Part shown: piece by piece, positions 1 to 5,361 of the stretch
Layout of the letters: each line of letters starts with the position of its first letter
Position numbering within the stretch: the stretch's first letter is position 1
Assembly (NCBI GenBank): GCA_030631085.1
Contig: DAOVLV010000143.1
Location: 1 to 5,814, forward strand
DNA length: 5,814 nucleotides
Reading direction: 5' to 3'
Origin: Planctomycetales bacterium
GTDB lineage: Bacteria; Planctomycetota; Phycisphaerae; SM23-33
The notes under the pieces: generated by a model
Databases searched by the model: none
The model's input: only the letters and a program-made list of their open reading frames with translations
What the model was told of the DNA's origin: nothing
Made by a program: the position numbers and the translations under genes

Positions 1-1118
1 CGTTCTTCGGGGATGCGGTCGTCGTCGCGTTTGCTGTAAGCGCCGACCATTCCACCTTCCAGGCCGATACCGACGAAGTTCATTCCCGCCGAGTCCTGAA
101 CGATCTGGATAACCCGGCTCTGGAGTGCGTTTGTCATCCGCTGGGCCTCTACGTAATCCTTGGCTGAGAGCGGCAGGAACATGAATTCCTGGAATGACAG
201 GTTTCCGCCCTGCTCTTCTGTATGTCGTCCGCCCATGAGGCAGTTTCTGAACTGCCAGGGAGCGCGGATGGTTTTTCCATCGACTTCGATTTCGCGGAGG
301 CGTGTTTCCAGCATCTTTTTCTTATTGCCGGCAGTGTCCCACTCACCGGTAACGGCGGCGCGTCGCGCTTCAGCGGCTTTGGCGGCAGCACCCGACTGAC
401 GGTCACGGTATGCCTTCAACGAGCCGCTGTCGGCCAACATGCGGTCGAGCATCGCCACGATACCGATCGTGCTCAAAAGTCGCCCTACGATGAGAACCAC
501 GTTCATCCCGCCGACGGAAGCGCCGGCCAGGACGGTCAGGCCCAGTGTGGCAAGGATAAGTCCCAGCGGAAGCGTCGCCAGCGACAACTTGGCGCTGGTG
601 GCCGGACCGGCAGCAGATACCGCGAGGTTTTGCGCCTTGACGTCCGGGAAGAAGTTACCTGCCTCTTTCTTGATACCTGGGAACTTTCCGAACGGAATGA
701 GCACAATCGCCTTGAGGTACAGGCCAAACTTGTTCGTCGCCAGCTGCCTGTTTGCGTCTTCGAGGTATTCCGGGCGCAGGTTGTTGGTACGCACTGCCGC
801 CAGATAATGCCCCAGTTCGTGGATGGCGATGTTAATATGGTATGACAGGTACAGGATGATCGCCGAGATAATCACCTCGCCGTGGACGGGGTTGAACATG
901 AAATTCAGCACCTTCCAGTTGCTCCACCCGCCGCCTGTCAGCATTAACAGGCTCGACAGGAACGCCACGTGGAAGGAGACGAGTTTATGGTTTGCGATTA
1001 CCCATCCTTCTTCCAGCAGCCCCGGACGATAGTTCGACCTGACTGGTTTGGAGGGACGAACCCGGCTGACGAGTCCTACGATACCTTCATATATCTTTGC
1101 CGATACGTTACTGAACAT
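1..1118 (-). CDS. M50 membrane metalloprotease fused to an enolase-like barrel domain (partial, C-terminus outside window)
   Basis: The start is the ATG at 1118-1116, preceded by AAGGAAG at a 5-nt spacing. 372 codons are visible and the frame is open to the window edge. Residues about 48-62 and 80-98 are hydrophobic, and the second segment leads into HELGH (100-104), the zinc-binding motif of intramembrane site-2-type proteases (M50). More hydrophobic segments lie at about 133-143, 163-200 (with AAGPATSA, a typical M50 sequence) and 203-226. The third zinc ligand is probably D225 or D230, although the classical NxxPxxxxDG form is not seen. A charged Ala/Lys/Arg-rich linker (about 232-280) follows. 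Residues about 282-372 then match the start of the enolase catalytic domain: N292...GG.H299, NLSFQEFM with E311, an EAQRM helix, then MN....GLEGG with E354. The usual enolase N-terminal domain is absent upstream. The substrate, and whether the barrel is active, are unknown. The protease call is firm, and the enolase homology is strong by motif order. Confidence 0.85.
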   Translation of the reverse strand, partial: MFSNVSAKIYEGIVGLVSRVRPSKPVRSNYRPGLLEEGWVIANHKLVSFHVAFLSSLLMLTGGGWSNWKVLNFMFNPVHGEVIISAIILYLSYHINIAIHELGHYLAAVRTNNLRPEYLEDANRQLATNKFGLYLKAIVLIPFGKFPGIKKEAGNFFPDVKAQNLAVSAAGPATSAKLSLATLPLGLILATLGLTVLAGASVGGMNVVLIVGRLLSTIGIVAMLDRMLADSGSLKAYRDRQSGAAAKAAEARRAAVTGEWDTAGNKKKMLETRLREIEVDGKTIRAPWQFRNCLMGGRHTEEQGGNLSFQEFMFLPLSAKDYVEAQRMTNALQSRVIQIVQDSAGMNFVGIGLEGGMVGAYSKRDDDRIPEE

Positions 1119-1132
1119 TTTATCTTCCTTTC
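1119..1132 (-). promoter_or_regulatory. Ribosome binding site of the M50-enolase fusion gene
   Basis: Read on the minus strand, GAAAGGAAGATAAA lies directly upstream of the ATG. The AAGGAAG core (1130-1124) has a 5-nt spacer, which fixes the chosen start. There is no competing in-frame start with a better site nearby. Confidence 0.7.
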
Positions 1133-1187
1133 GTTTTCCTGATTTCAAGTACCCCTTTAGGCGAGAAACCCCACCAAAAGCGGCGAT

Positions 1188-1216
1188 ACTATCTCATTAT
1201 CGTAGGTAAATTGCAA
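1188..1216 (-). promoter_or_regulatory. Possible sigma-70-like promoter for the fusion gene
   Basis: On the minus strand TTGCAA (1216-1211) is followed after 17 nt by GATAGT (1193-1188). Each hexamer matches the consensus at 4 of 6 positions. It would give a leader of about 60-70 nt. Matches this weak occur by chance, so this is a candidate only. Confidence 0.22.
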
Positions 1217-1249
1217 TAGTTGAGTTGATAAGACTTGAAAGTTTCTTTC

Positions 1250-1267
1250 CCCTCGCCTCTGCGAGGG
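1250..1267. other. Perfect 7-bp GC-rich hairpin
   Basis: CCCTCGC (1250-1256) and GCGAGGG (1261-1267) are exact reverse complements around the 4-nt loop CTCT. Neither strand has a T-run after the stem, so it is not a normal intrinsic terminator. It could be an RNA structure, a protein-binding site or the remains of a dispersed palindromic repeat. Confidence 0.5.
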
Positions 1268-1323
1268 TACAATAAAGTGAGCGTTAAGAGTTCAGCCGTA
1301 CGCTTCAAGTAAAGAGGAAGTTA

Positions 1324-1338
1324 GGCATTGGGCATTGG
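1324..1338 (-). repeat. Partial inverted copy of the heptamer repeat
   Basis: GGCATTGGGCATTGG is the reverse complement of two units of the downstream heptamer array. It pairs with 1448-1462 at 14 of 15 positions. The two blocks therefore form an inverted pair about 110 bp apart, flanking the TATAAT-containing segment. Confidence 0.7.
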
Positions 1339-1368
1339 TGGAAAGAGGGTCATTGTACGTCCTTCCTT

Positions 1369-1374
1369 TATAAT
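1369..1374 (+). promoter_or_regulatory. TATAAT, possible -10 box for the glycosyltransferase gene
   Basis: An exact TATAAT stands about 150 bp upstream of the plus-strand glycosyltransferase, in an AT-rich patch. No TTGACA-like hexamer lies at 16-18 nt upstream and there is no extended -10 TG. It is the best plus-strand candidate but weak. Confidence 0.22.
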
Positions 1375-1433
1375 TCTGATATATTATTGAATCGTGGAAT
1401 TAAACAGAGAAAACTTACACAAACCCAGTGCTA

Positions 1434-1468
1434 CCAATGCCAAATGCCAAATGCCCAATGCCAAATGC
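1434..1468 (+). repeat. Tandem heptamer array, five units of C(C/A)AATGC
   Basis: Five contiguous 7-nt units are visible: CCAATGC, CAAATGC, CAAATGC, CCAATGC, CAAATGC. The two variants differ at the second base only. The minus strand decodes in one frame as repeats of Gly-Ile-Trp-His and Ala-Phe. Similar arrays occur dispersed in intergenic DNA of some planctomycetes and other environmental bacteria (recollection, not searched). The array ends about 60 bp before the glycosyltransferase start, so it may lie in the leader or promoter. Confidence 0.85.
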
Positions 1469-1527
1469 CTGACTCACTCTTCTTAAAGCAATCATTGCAA
1501 ATGGGCAAATAGTTACAGTGGGTGTAT

Positions 1528-2655
1528 ATGTCGCAGACAAGACCTGACAATTCGACTGAACTTCCGGGAAAGGTTCCGGCGAAACCTGTTCGCGTGTGCC
1601 TGGTGGCGGGACCTGAAACGCTGCGCAACCTCGGCCCAGTGGTTCGGCACATGATAATCGGGCTGCTGGGTGAGCCGCTGGATGTAACGCTGCTTTGCCC
1701 AGCCAGGGCGGACATCGCGGACATCCCCGCCCCGCCGGTGCAGATTATGGGCTGCGACCTGACTCGCATCCCGTTCCTCCGTAAGCGGGCGTTTGAAGCC
1801 CTTACCGAACAGGTCGCCCAAGCCGGCATATCCCTGCTTCATGCCCTTGACACCGACGCTGCGGAACTGACCGGAAAACTGGCAGCCGGGATCGGCGTCA
1901 ATTACATCATCGGTGCATATTCGCTCGGCAGGGATGTGCGGACGCTGGATATGCATTGCCTGGCAATCGCTGCCGCCAGCGAACCGATCCGCCAACACCT
2001 GCTGGGTTCGCACGTCGGACCCGAAGAAATGATCCATCTGCTTCGGCCTGGAGTTCACCAGGCCGACGAGGCTACGTGCTTCACAGATAAGTCCCACGCG
2101 ACCGCCATAATCGCCGGCGGGGATTTCAGCGAATACAGACCCTTCGCTACGGTGCTGCAGGCATTCGCCAAACTGCAAAACCAGCAGCGTGATTGCGTGT
2201 TCTTCCTCGTGGGCGACGGGCCTGGAGAAACACGGCTCCGACATCTGGCCGAAAAACTCAACCTGATGGAGAACCTGACTTTCGTGGACCGGCAGGGCGC
2301 AGACGCCCTGAAGGGGATTCTCCGTGCCGCCGACATTTTCATCTCGCCGACACCGTCGAACCGTCTGGAAATAGAACTGCTCTCGGCAATGGCAGCCGGT
2401 GTTCCGATTATCGACGCAGGCGCAAAGGCGTGCGATTTTATTATCCCCGACGAAACAGCCCTGACGTACCAATCCGGAAATATCGGCGACCTGTCCGACA
2501 AACTCGCCGCCCTGATGGACAATCACCCCGCGTCCAGACAACTGGCTGAAAACGCTCTGGCCTACCTCCGCGAAAACCACTCGCCGGCAAAAATGGTCGG
2601 GCAACTCATCGACCTGTACTACGCCGTTACGGGAAAGAAAAGACCGGTGAATTGA
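1528..2655 (+). CDS. GT-B fold glycosyltransferase, GT4-like, with atypical donor site
   Basis: 375 aa from the ATG at 1528. A GTG two codons earlier (1522) is also possible, and neither has a clear Shine-Dalgarno. The numbering here counts from that GTG. The N-terminal Rossmann half starts near residue 23 with VRVCLVAGPETL. The C-terminal half (from about 195) has the GT4 order: a strand, an AFAKL helix, VFFLVGDGP (GDGP 231-234), a strand, and an ILRAADIFISPTPS block followed by LLSAMAAGVPII (286-297). This is the usual arrangement of enzymes moving a sugar from a nucleotide-sugar donor to glycan or lipid acceptors. However, the EX7E pair appears as N280 and S288, and the Gly-Arg...Lys donor-phosphate motif is replaced around 199-206. 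No signal peptide or membrane segment is seen, so it is probably cytosolic. Substrates cannot be inferred. It stands alone on the plus strand and converges on the downstream hydrolase. Confidence 0.85.
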   Translation: MSQTRPDNSTELPGKVPAKPVRVCLVAGPETLRNLGPVVRHMIIGLLGEPLDVTLLCPARADIADIPAPPVQIMGCDLTRIPFLRKRAFEALTEQVAQAGISLLHALDTDAAELTGKLAAGIGVNYIIGAYSLGRDVRTLDMHCLAIAAASEPIRQHLLGSHVGPEEMIHLLRPGVHQADEATCFTDKSHATAIIAGGDFSEYRPFATVLQAFAKLQNQQRDCVFFLVGDGPGETRLRHLAEKLNLMENLTFVDRQGADALKGILRAADIFISPTPSNRLEIELLSAMAAGVPIIDAGAKACDFIIPDETALTYQSGNIGDLSDKLAALMDNHPASRQLAENALAYLRENHSPAKMVGQLIDLYYAVTGKKRPVN

Positions 2656-2674
2656 GACTCGTGCGCGATGAGTC
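2656..2674. other. Short hairpin between convergent genes
   Basis: GACTC (2656-2660) and GAGTC (2670-2674) pair, extended by a G-T wobble and a T-A pair around a 5-nt loop. It lies directly after the glycosyltransferase stop and overlaps the hydrolase stop codon. The 17-bp gap between the convergent stops has no T-run on either strand, so a bidirectional terminator is possible but weakly supported. Confidence 0.3.
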
Positions 2675-3725
2675 AGGGACGTTTGATTTGCCGCAGCATC
2701 TTTTCCCAAGCAAGTTTGGCGTAAAAGCGGTGTCCTTTGGGACCGACAACCAGCCGGCAGTTGTTTTCAGCGCCGGCGGCCTTGTATATCGCCTTCAGTC
2801 GCCTGAATGATCGACGAACCCCTGATATAGGGAAAATCTCATCTTCTTTACCGGCTACGATTACCAGAGGCTTCGGGGCGAACAGACCCATCACGTCGGA
2901 CATTTCAGCATAACACAGCAGTGAAGGGACGTAGTTGTCAACGCAGTGGTGAATGGACATTATCGAATCGCGGAAGGTGCAGAAATAGCACGACGGCATA
3001 GCCAAAGCGATCCTCGGCAGCAGTGCCGCTGAAAAAACGGAAATCGTGCCTCCGCCGGAATTGCCCATCACGCCGATTTGCTTCATGTTAACGTCGCTGC
3101 GCGTAGTAAGGTAGTCGATGCCTCGGTCCACGTCATAAACCCGCTCGCCCGCGAGCGTTCGTCCGAGCATGAGGGCGTGCATTGCCGCCTCGTCGCATGG
3201 CGTGTTGCTGCGCATGACCTGCATCTGCTCGCGCCGTTCGCCGAAACTGCGCTGCTCGATACACAAGGCCGCGATGCCGCGTTTCATGCAACCAATGCCG
3301 AAATCGCGGTCGCCAGCCACCCTGATCGGCCTGGAATTGTCGTCCCGATTGACTGCTATCGAATTATGAGCACCGGTCGAATGGCCTTGCAGGCAGATGA
3401 AGAACGTGTACGGCGGTTCGACGTTTTGCGGCAGGCAGACATACGCGGTTACATCCGAATATGGTTCGGTAGTAAAGACGATTTTCTCGATGGCGCCGTA
3501 TTTGTGGTCTCGCTTCCAGAGGCTGCGAACGTTCAGGTCGGTGCGTTCTGCCGGCATCCGATTCATCCCCAGCAGTTCACGCAACTTACGCCGGAGTTTT
3601 CGCTGCCACGCCTTCACGTCGCCGCCGGTGTAACCTAATGTCTGTTCAGTACGATCCATCAGGTAACGATGCAAAACGGACGGGGACAGATGCAAATTCT
3701 TCGATTGATTCTTTGTGGTAGTCAT
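2673..3725 (-). CDS. Alpha/beta hydrolase, acetylxylan esterase / dienelactone hydrolase-like
   Basis: 350 aa from the ATG at 3725-3723. The serine hydrolase features appear in order: an oxyanion-region sequence LQGHSTG (112-118), the nucleophile elbow MGNSGGG with Ser223, a likely acid Asp295 in AGKEDEIFP, and His332 in GPKGHRF. Length and layout, with a helical N-terminal extension before the fold, fit the large esterase-like hydrolases related to Abhydrolase_7 and acetylxylan esterase. These cleave ester bonds, often of acetylated carbohydrates, and no particular substrate can be named. There is no signal peptide from this start, so a cytosolic location is inferred. Purine-rich GGGAAAAGGAA ends at the ATG. 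The open frame continues upstream to 3923 through the palindromic repeat and into DUF2283, which I regard as non-coding read-through. An alternative start is Met23. It is convergent with the glycosyltransferase, with 17 bp between stops. Confidence 0.88.
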   Translation of the reverse strand: MTTTKNQSKNLHLSPSVLHRYLMDRTEQTLGYTGGDVKAWQRKLRRKLRELLGMNRMPAERTDLNVRSLWKRDHKYGAIEKIVFTTEPYSDVTAYVCLPQNVEPPYTFFICLQGHSTGAHNSIAVNRDDNSRPIRVAGDRDFGIGCMKRGIAALCIEQRSFGERREQMQVMRSNTPCDEAAMHALMLGRTLAGERVYDVDRGIDYLTTRSDVNMKQIGVMGNSGGGTISVFSAALLPRIALAMPSCYFCTFRDSIMSIHHCVDNYVPSLLCYAEMSDVMGLFAPKPLVIVAGKEDEIFPISGVRRSFRRLKAIYKAAGAENNCRLVVGPKGHRFYAKLAWEKMLRQIKRP

Positions 3726-3767
3726 TTCCTTTTCCCAAATCAGGGACAGTGGGGTTGTCGAAAAAGC

Positions 3768-3843
3768 CGTAGCACGGGCGTCTCGCCCGTGAGTTTTGTG
3801 ATTTTTTCCTGCTTTTTCGCACGGGCGAGACGCCCGTGTTACG
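3768..3843. repeat. REPIN-like element: two inverted GC-rich palindromes
   Basis: Two hairpins, each with an 8-bp perfect stem and a 3-nt loop, lie 28 bp apart. The first is CACGGGCG-TCT-CGCCCGTG (3773-3791). The second is CACGGGCG-AGA-CGCCCGTG (3820-3838). With their flanks (CGTAG on the left, TTACG on the right) the two units are near-exact reverse complements of each other. That is the layout of REPINs, short non-autonomous elements moved by RAYT transposases. The intervening DNA is T-rich on the plus strand. The element lies between DUF2283 (stop at 3868) and the hydrolase start. In translation it gives Gly-Arg-Asp-Ala-Arg-Ala-Thr, a peptide that I recall as recurrent in spurious planctomycete ORFs. 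No RAYT gene is in this window. Confidence 0.85.
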
Positions 3844-3867
3844 TATTCGGTCAGTTTGAGTAATTTA

Positions 3868-4158
3868 TTAGACGGGCGATTTGCACATCTCGGCGAGATC
3901 GATTCCTGCAAGTTCCGGAGCACCTAATTGATTTGCGAGTCGGTGCATCAACTCGGCATCCGCTTGCTCGGCGTTCAGGAACTCCACGCCTAACAGATTT
4001 CCCCCGGCATCGTAGTCCGCCATTATGGACGCCGGTTCTATTTCCACGGTTTCTTTCGCCTGACCGGACTCGACGTCCCTGATATAAATATAACCCAAAA
4101 CGCCGGTTTCGGTTACCTCAAGCGTGATACGCAATGATTTCAGTTCGCCTTTGACCAT
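3868..4158 (-). CDS. DUF2283 family small protein, putative antitoxin-like partner of DUF4258
   Basis: 96 aa. The start ATG (4158-4156) lies inside the end of the upstream DUF4258 gene, giving a 19-bp overlap and suggesting translational coupling. A GAAG about 8 nt upstream is the best ribosome site. The core (about residues 8-62) has the DUF2283 layout: a beta strand, GYIYIRD (22-28), an ETVEIEP strand (36-42), then ADYDAGGNLLGVEFLNA (47-63). The tail (64-96) is a predicted helix. DUF2283 proteins are small and poorly characterised, and are often found next to DUF4258 genes. Any antitoxin role is inference from that pairing. The gene looks more AT-rich than dapA. No terminator follows, and the palindromic element begins about 25 bp downstream. 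Confidence 0.8.
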   Translation of the reverse strand: MVKGELKSLRITLEVTETGVLGYIYIRDVESGQAKETVEIEPASIMADYDAGGNLLGVEFLNAEQADAELMHRLANQLGAPELAGIDLAEMCKSPV

Positions 4159-4391
4159 AACACTGTCTTCACAAGCACTATGCTTTCGTACGACAACTCC
4201 TCAATCGCTACTACAAGTATTCTATCCCAATCCGCAAGATATTTGGTTAATATTTTTCCTCCATGCACCAAATCCGTCTCTACGGAATCAGGAGTATCTA
4301 TCGCTTTACGGACATCTTCGGCTTCGACAAGCCGCTCTTCAATGCGACGTCTCGCATGAGCAGTGAACTGAATGTACCAACCTTCATACAT
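4140..4391 (-). CDS. DUF4258 family small protein, RelE/MqsR-like toxin candidate
   Basis: 83 aa from the ATG at 4391-4389. The sequence has the DUF4258 signature: FTAHARRRIEER (9-20) with His12 and the arginine cluster, a helix EAEDVRKAID (23-32), a turn with TPDSVETD (33-40), then strands RILVVAIEE (57-65) and SIVLVKTVLW (70-79). DUF4258 is a compact alpha-beta fold often compared with RelE/MqsR mRNA interferases. Activity has not been shown for most members and cannot be claimed here. It begins 16 bp after the dapA stop. The ribosome site GAGAGG (4409-4404 on the minus strand) overlaps the dapA stop codon with a long spacer of about 12 nt. Base composition is clearly more AT-rich than dapA, which suggests separate origin. 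Confidence 0.8.
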   Translation of the reverse strand: MYEGWYIQFTAHARRRIEERLVEAEDVRKAIDTPDSVETDLVHGGKILTKYLADWDRILVVAIEELSYESIVLVKTVLWSKAN

Positions 4392-4407
4392 CTCTATAGT
4401 GCACCTC

Positions 4408-5298
4408 TCACGCCTTTGTTTCGATACCGAACGGTATCAGCAATTCGGTCAGACCCGCTCGGTATTTTTCCGCAAGCGGTACGAGCGGGAGGCGGAGTTC
4501 GTTTTCGATCATTCCCGCCATCGCAAGAGCGGCCTTGACTGGAATCGGGTTGGTCTCGACGAACATGCCCTTGAACAACGGATACAATCGCAGGTGCTGG
4601 GCGGTGGCTGCCTTCATATCGCCGGCGAGCATGGCGTCGGTGAGTTTGCGAACCTCGCCCGGCAGGATGTTCGCCAGGACGCTGATAACGCCGCTGCCAC
4701 CGGCAGAGCAGATCGGAAGCGTCAGCGAATCGTCGCCGGAGATAATCGTAATATCGCACGAAGCCGCCAAGGCAGAAGCGGCGTCCAGTTTACCGGTGGC
4801 CTCCTTGACCGCGACAACCTGGTCAATCTCGTTGTACATGCGGATAATCGTCTCGGGAGCAAGTTCGATTCCCGCCCTGCCGGGAATGTTGTACAGCACA
4901 ATCGGCAGACCGACCTCGCCCAAGGCGGCGACATGCTCGTACATCCCACGCTGGGGCGGCTTGTTGTAGTACGGATTGACGACCAGGCAGGCGTCCGCCC
5001 CAGCCTCTTTGGCGCGAGCGGTCAGGCGGACAGCCTCGGTAGTGTTATTGCTACCGGTCCCGGCGATGACGGGAACCTTACCGGCTGATCGTTCGACGGT
5101 GAATTCTATTACCTTGTCCTGCTCGGCGTGGCTCAGCGTGGGCGATTCGCCCGTCGTACCGCACGGAACAAGCCCCTGCGTGCCGTTTTCCAGTTGGAAA
5201 TCAATCAGCCGACCCATCGCGTCAAAATCCACCGCCCCACCACGAAACGGAGTAACCAACGCCACCATCGAACCTTCAAGTTTTATCTTGTTAGACAT
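4408..5298 (-). CDS. dapA: 4-hydroxy-tetrahydrodipicolinate synthase
   Basis: 296 aa, the normal length for the family. The enzyme condenses pyruvate with L-aspartate-4-semialdehyde, the first committed step of lysine and meso-diaminopimelate synthesis, in the cytosol. The complete active site is visible: Thr48-Thr49 in CGTTGES (46-52), Tyr111 in NPYYNKP (108-114), Tyr136 and Arg141 in LYNIPGRAG (135-143), the Schiff-base Lys165 in AVKEATG (163-169), and SGDD (188-191). Other members of the superfamily (N-acetylneuraminate lyase, sugar-acid aldolases) are less likely because Arg141 and the paired threonines are kept. The start ATG at 5298-5296 has AAGGA at an 8-nt spacing. Upstream is pdxJ, 63 bp away with a hairpin between. 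Downstream DUF4258 starts 16 bp after the stop, so an operon is likely. Confidence 0.96.
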   Translation of the reverse strand: MSNKIKLEGSMVALVTPFRGGAVDFDAMGRLIDFQLENGTQGLVPCGTTGESPTLSHAEQDKVIEFTVERSAGKVPVIAGTGSNNTTEAVRLTARAKEAGADACLVVNPYYNKPPQRGMYEHVAALGEVGLPIVLYNIPGRAGIELAPETIIRMYNEIDQVVAVKEATGKLDAASALAASCDITIISGDDSLTLPICSAGGSGVISVLANILPGEVRKLTDAMLAGDMKAATAQHLRLYPLFKGMFVETNPIPVKAALAMAGMIENELRLPLVPLAEKYRAGLTELLIPFGIETKA

Positions 5299-5311
5299 AA
5301 TTCACGTCCTT
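5299..5311 (-). promoter_or_regulatory. Ribosome binding site of dapA
   Basis: AAGGA (5311-5307 on the minus strand) lies 8 nt before the dapA ATG, an ideal spacing that confirms this start. Confidence 0.7.
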
Positions 5312-5319
5312 ATATCTCT

Positions 5320-5353
5320 GCAAAGCGGCTAGCCGCACGGCTTGCCGCTTCGC
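5320..5353. other. Near-perfect 34-nt inverted repeat in the pdxJ-dapA spacer
   Basis: Read on the minus strand, GCGAAGCGGC (5353-5344) pairs with GCCGCTTTGC (5329-5320) at 9 of 10 positions. Inside, AGCCG (5342-5338) pairs with CGGCT (5335-5331) around a 2-nt loop, so almost the whole segment folds into one rod-like stem. It starts 9 bp after the pdxJ stop and ends about 9 bp before the dapA Shine-Dalgarno. No T-run follows in the direction of transcription, so it is not a classical terminator. It may set differential expression or RNA stability between the two genes, or be a dispersed palindrome. Confidence 0.6.
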
Positions 5354-5361
5354 AAAATCGA

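Larger units (their letters stand above)
1119..1521. other. Gene-free intergenic region between divergent genes
   Basis: About 400 bp lie between the divergently oriented protease-enolase gene (minus) and the glycosyltransferase gene (plus). I see no convincing coding region. Minus-strand open frames here decode the heptamer array into Gly-Ile-Trp-His-type peptides and are not genes. The region is AT-rich compared with its flanks. It contains a GC-rich hairpin (1250-1267), an array of heptamers (1434-1468) with a partial inverted copy at 1324-1338, a TATAAT box at 1369-1374 without a good -35, and a short palindrome GCAAT-C-ATTGC (1488-1498). Both promoters presumably lie here. Confidence 0.7.

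Noticed and set aside
222..845. 207-aa plus-strand open frame
   Set aside because: It is antisense to the M50-enolase gene, with low-complexity Arg/Gln-rich translation and no domain.
1434..1468. CRISPR array
   Set aside because: The units are 7 nt, contiguous and without spacers, and there are no cas genes.
1513..2709. 398-aa open frame on the minus strand opposite the glycosyltransferase
   Set aside because: It is fully antisense to a frame with clear GT4 motifs. Its translation is rich in Arg, Gln, His and Cys with no recognisable domain, as expected for a shadow in GC-rich DNA.
3078..3638. 186-aa plus-strand open frame
   Set aside because: It is antisense to the alpha/beta hydrolase and has no recognisable motif.
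3773..3810. Hairpin followed by T-rich DNA as a plus-strand intrinsic terminator
   Set aside because: No plus-strand gene ends nearby, the T-run is not directly after the stem, and the paired inverted copy explains the structure better as a repeat element.
3726..3923. N-terminal extension of the hydrolase to an upstream ATG at 3923
   Set aside because: The extra residues translate the palindromic repeat and the end of DUF2283, and would overlap that gene by 56 bp. The hydrolase fold starts after the ATG at 3725.
4372..5088. 238-aa plus-strand open frame
   Set aside because: It is antisense to dapA, whose active-site residues are all present, so it is a shadow frame.
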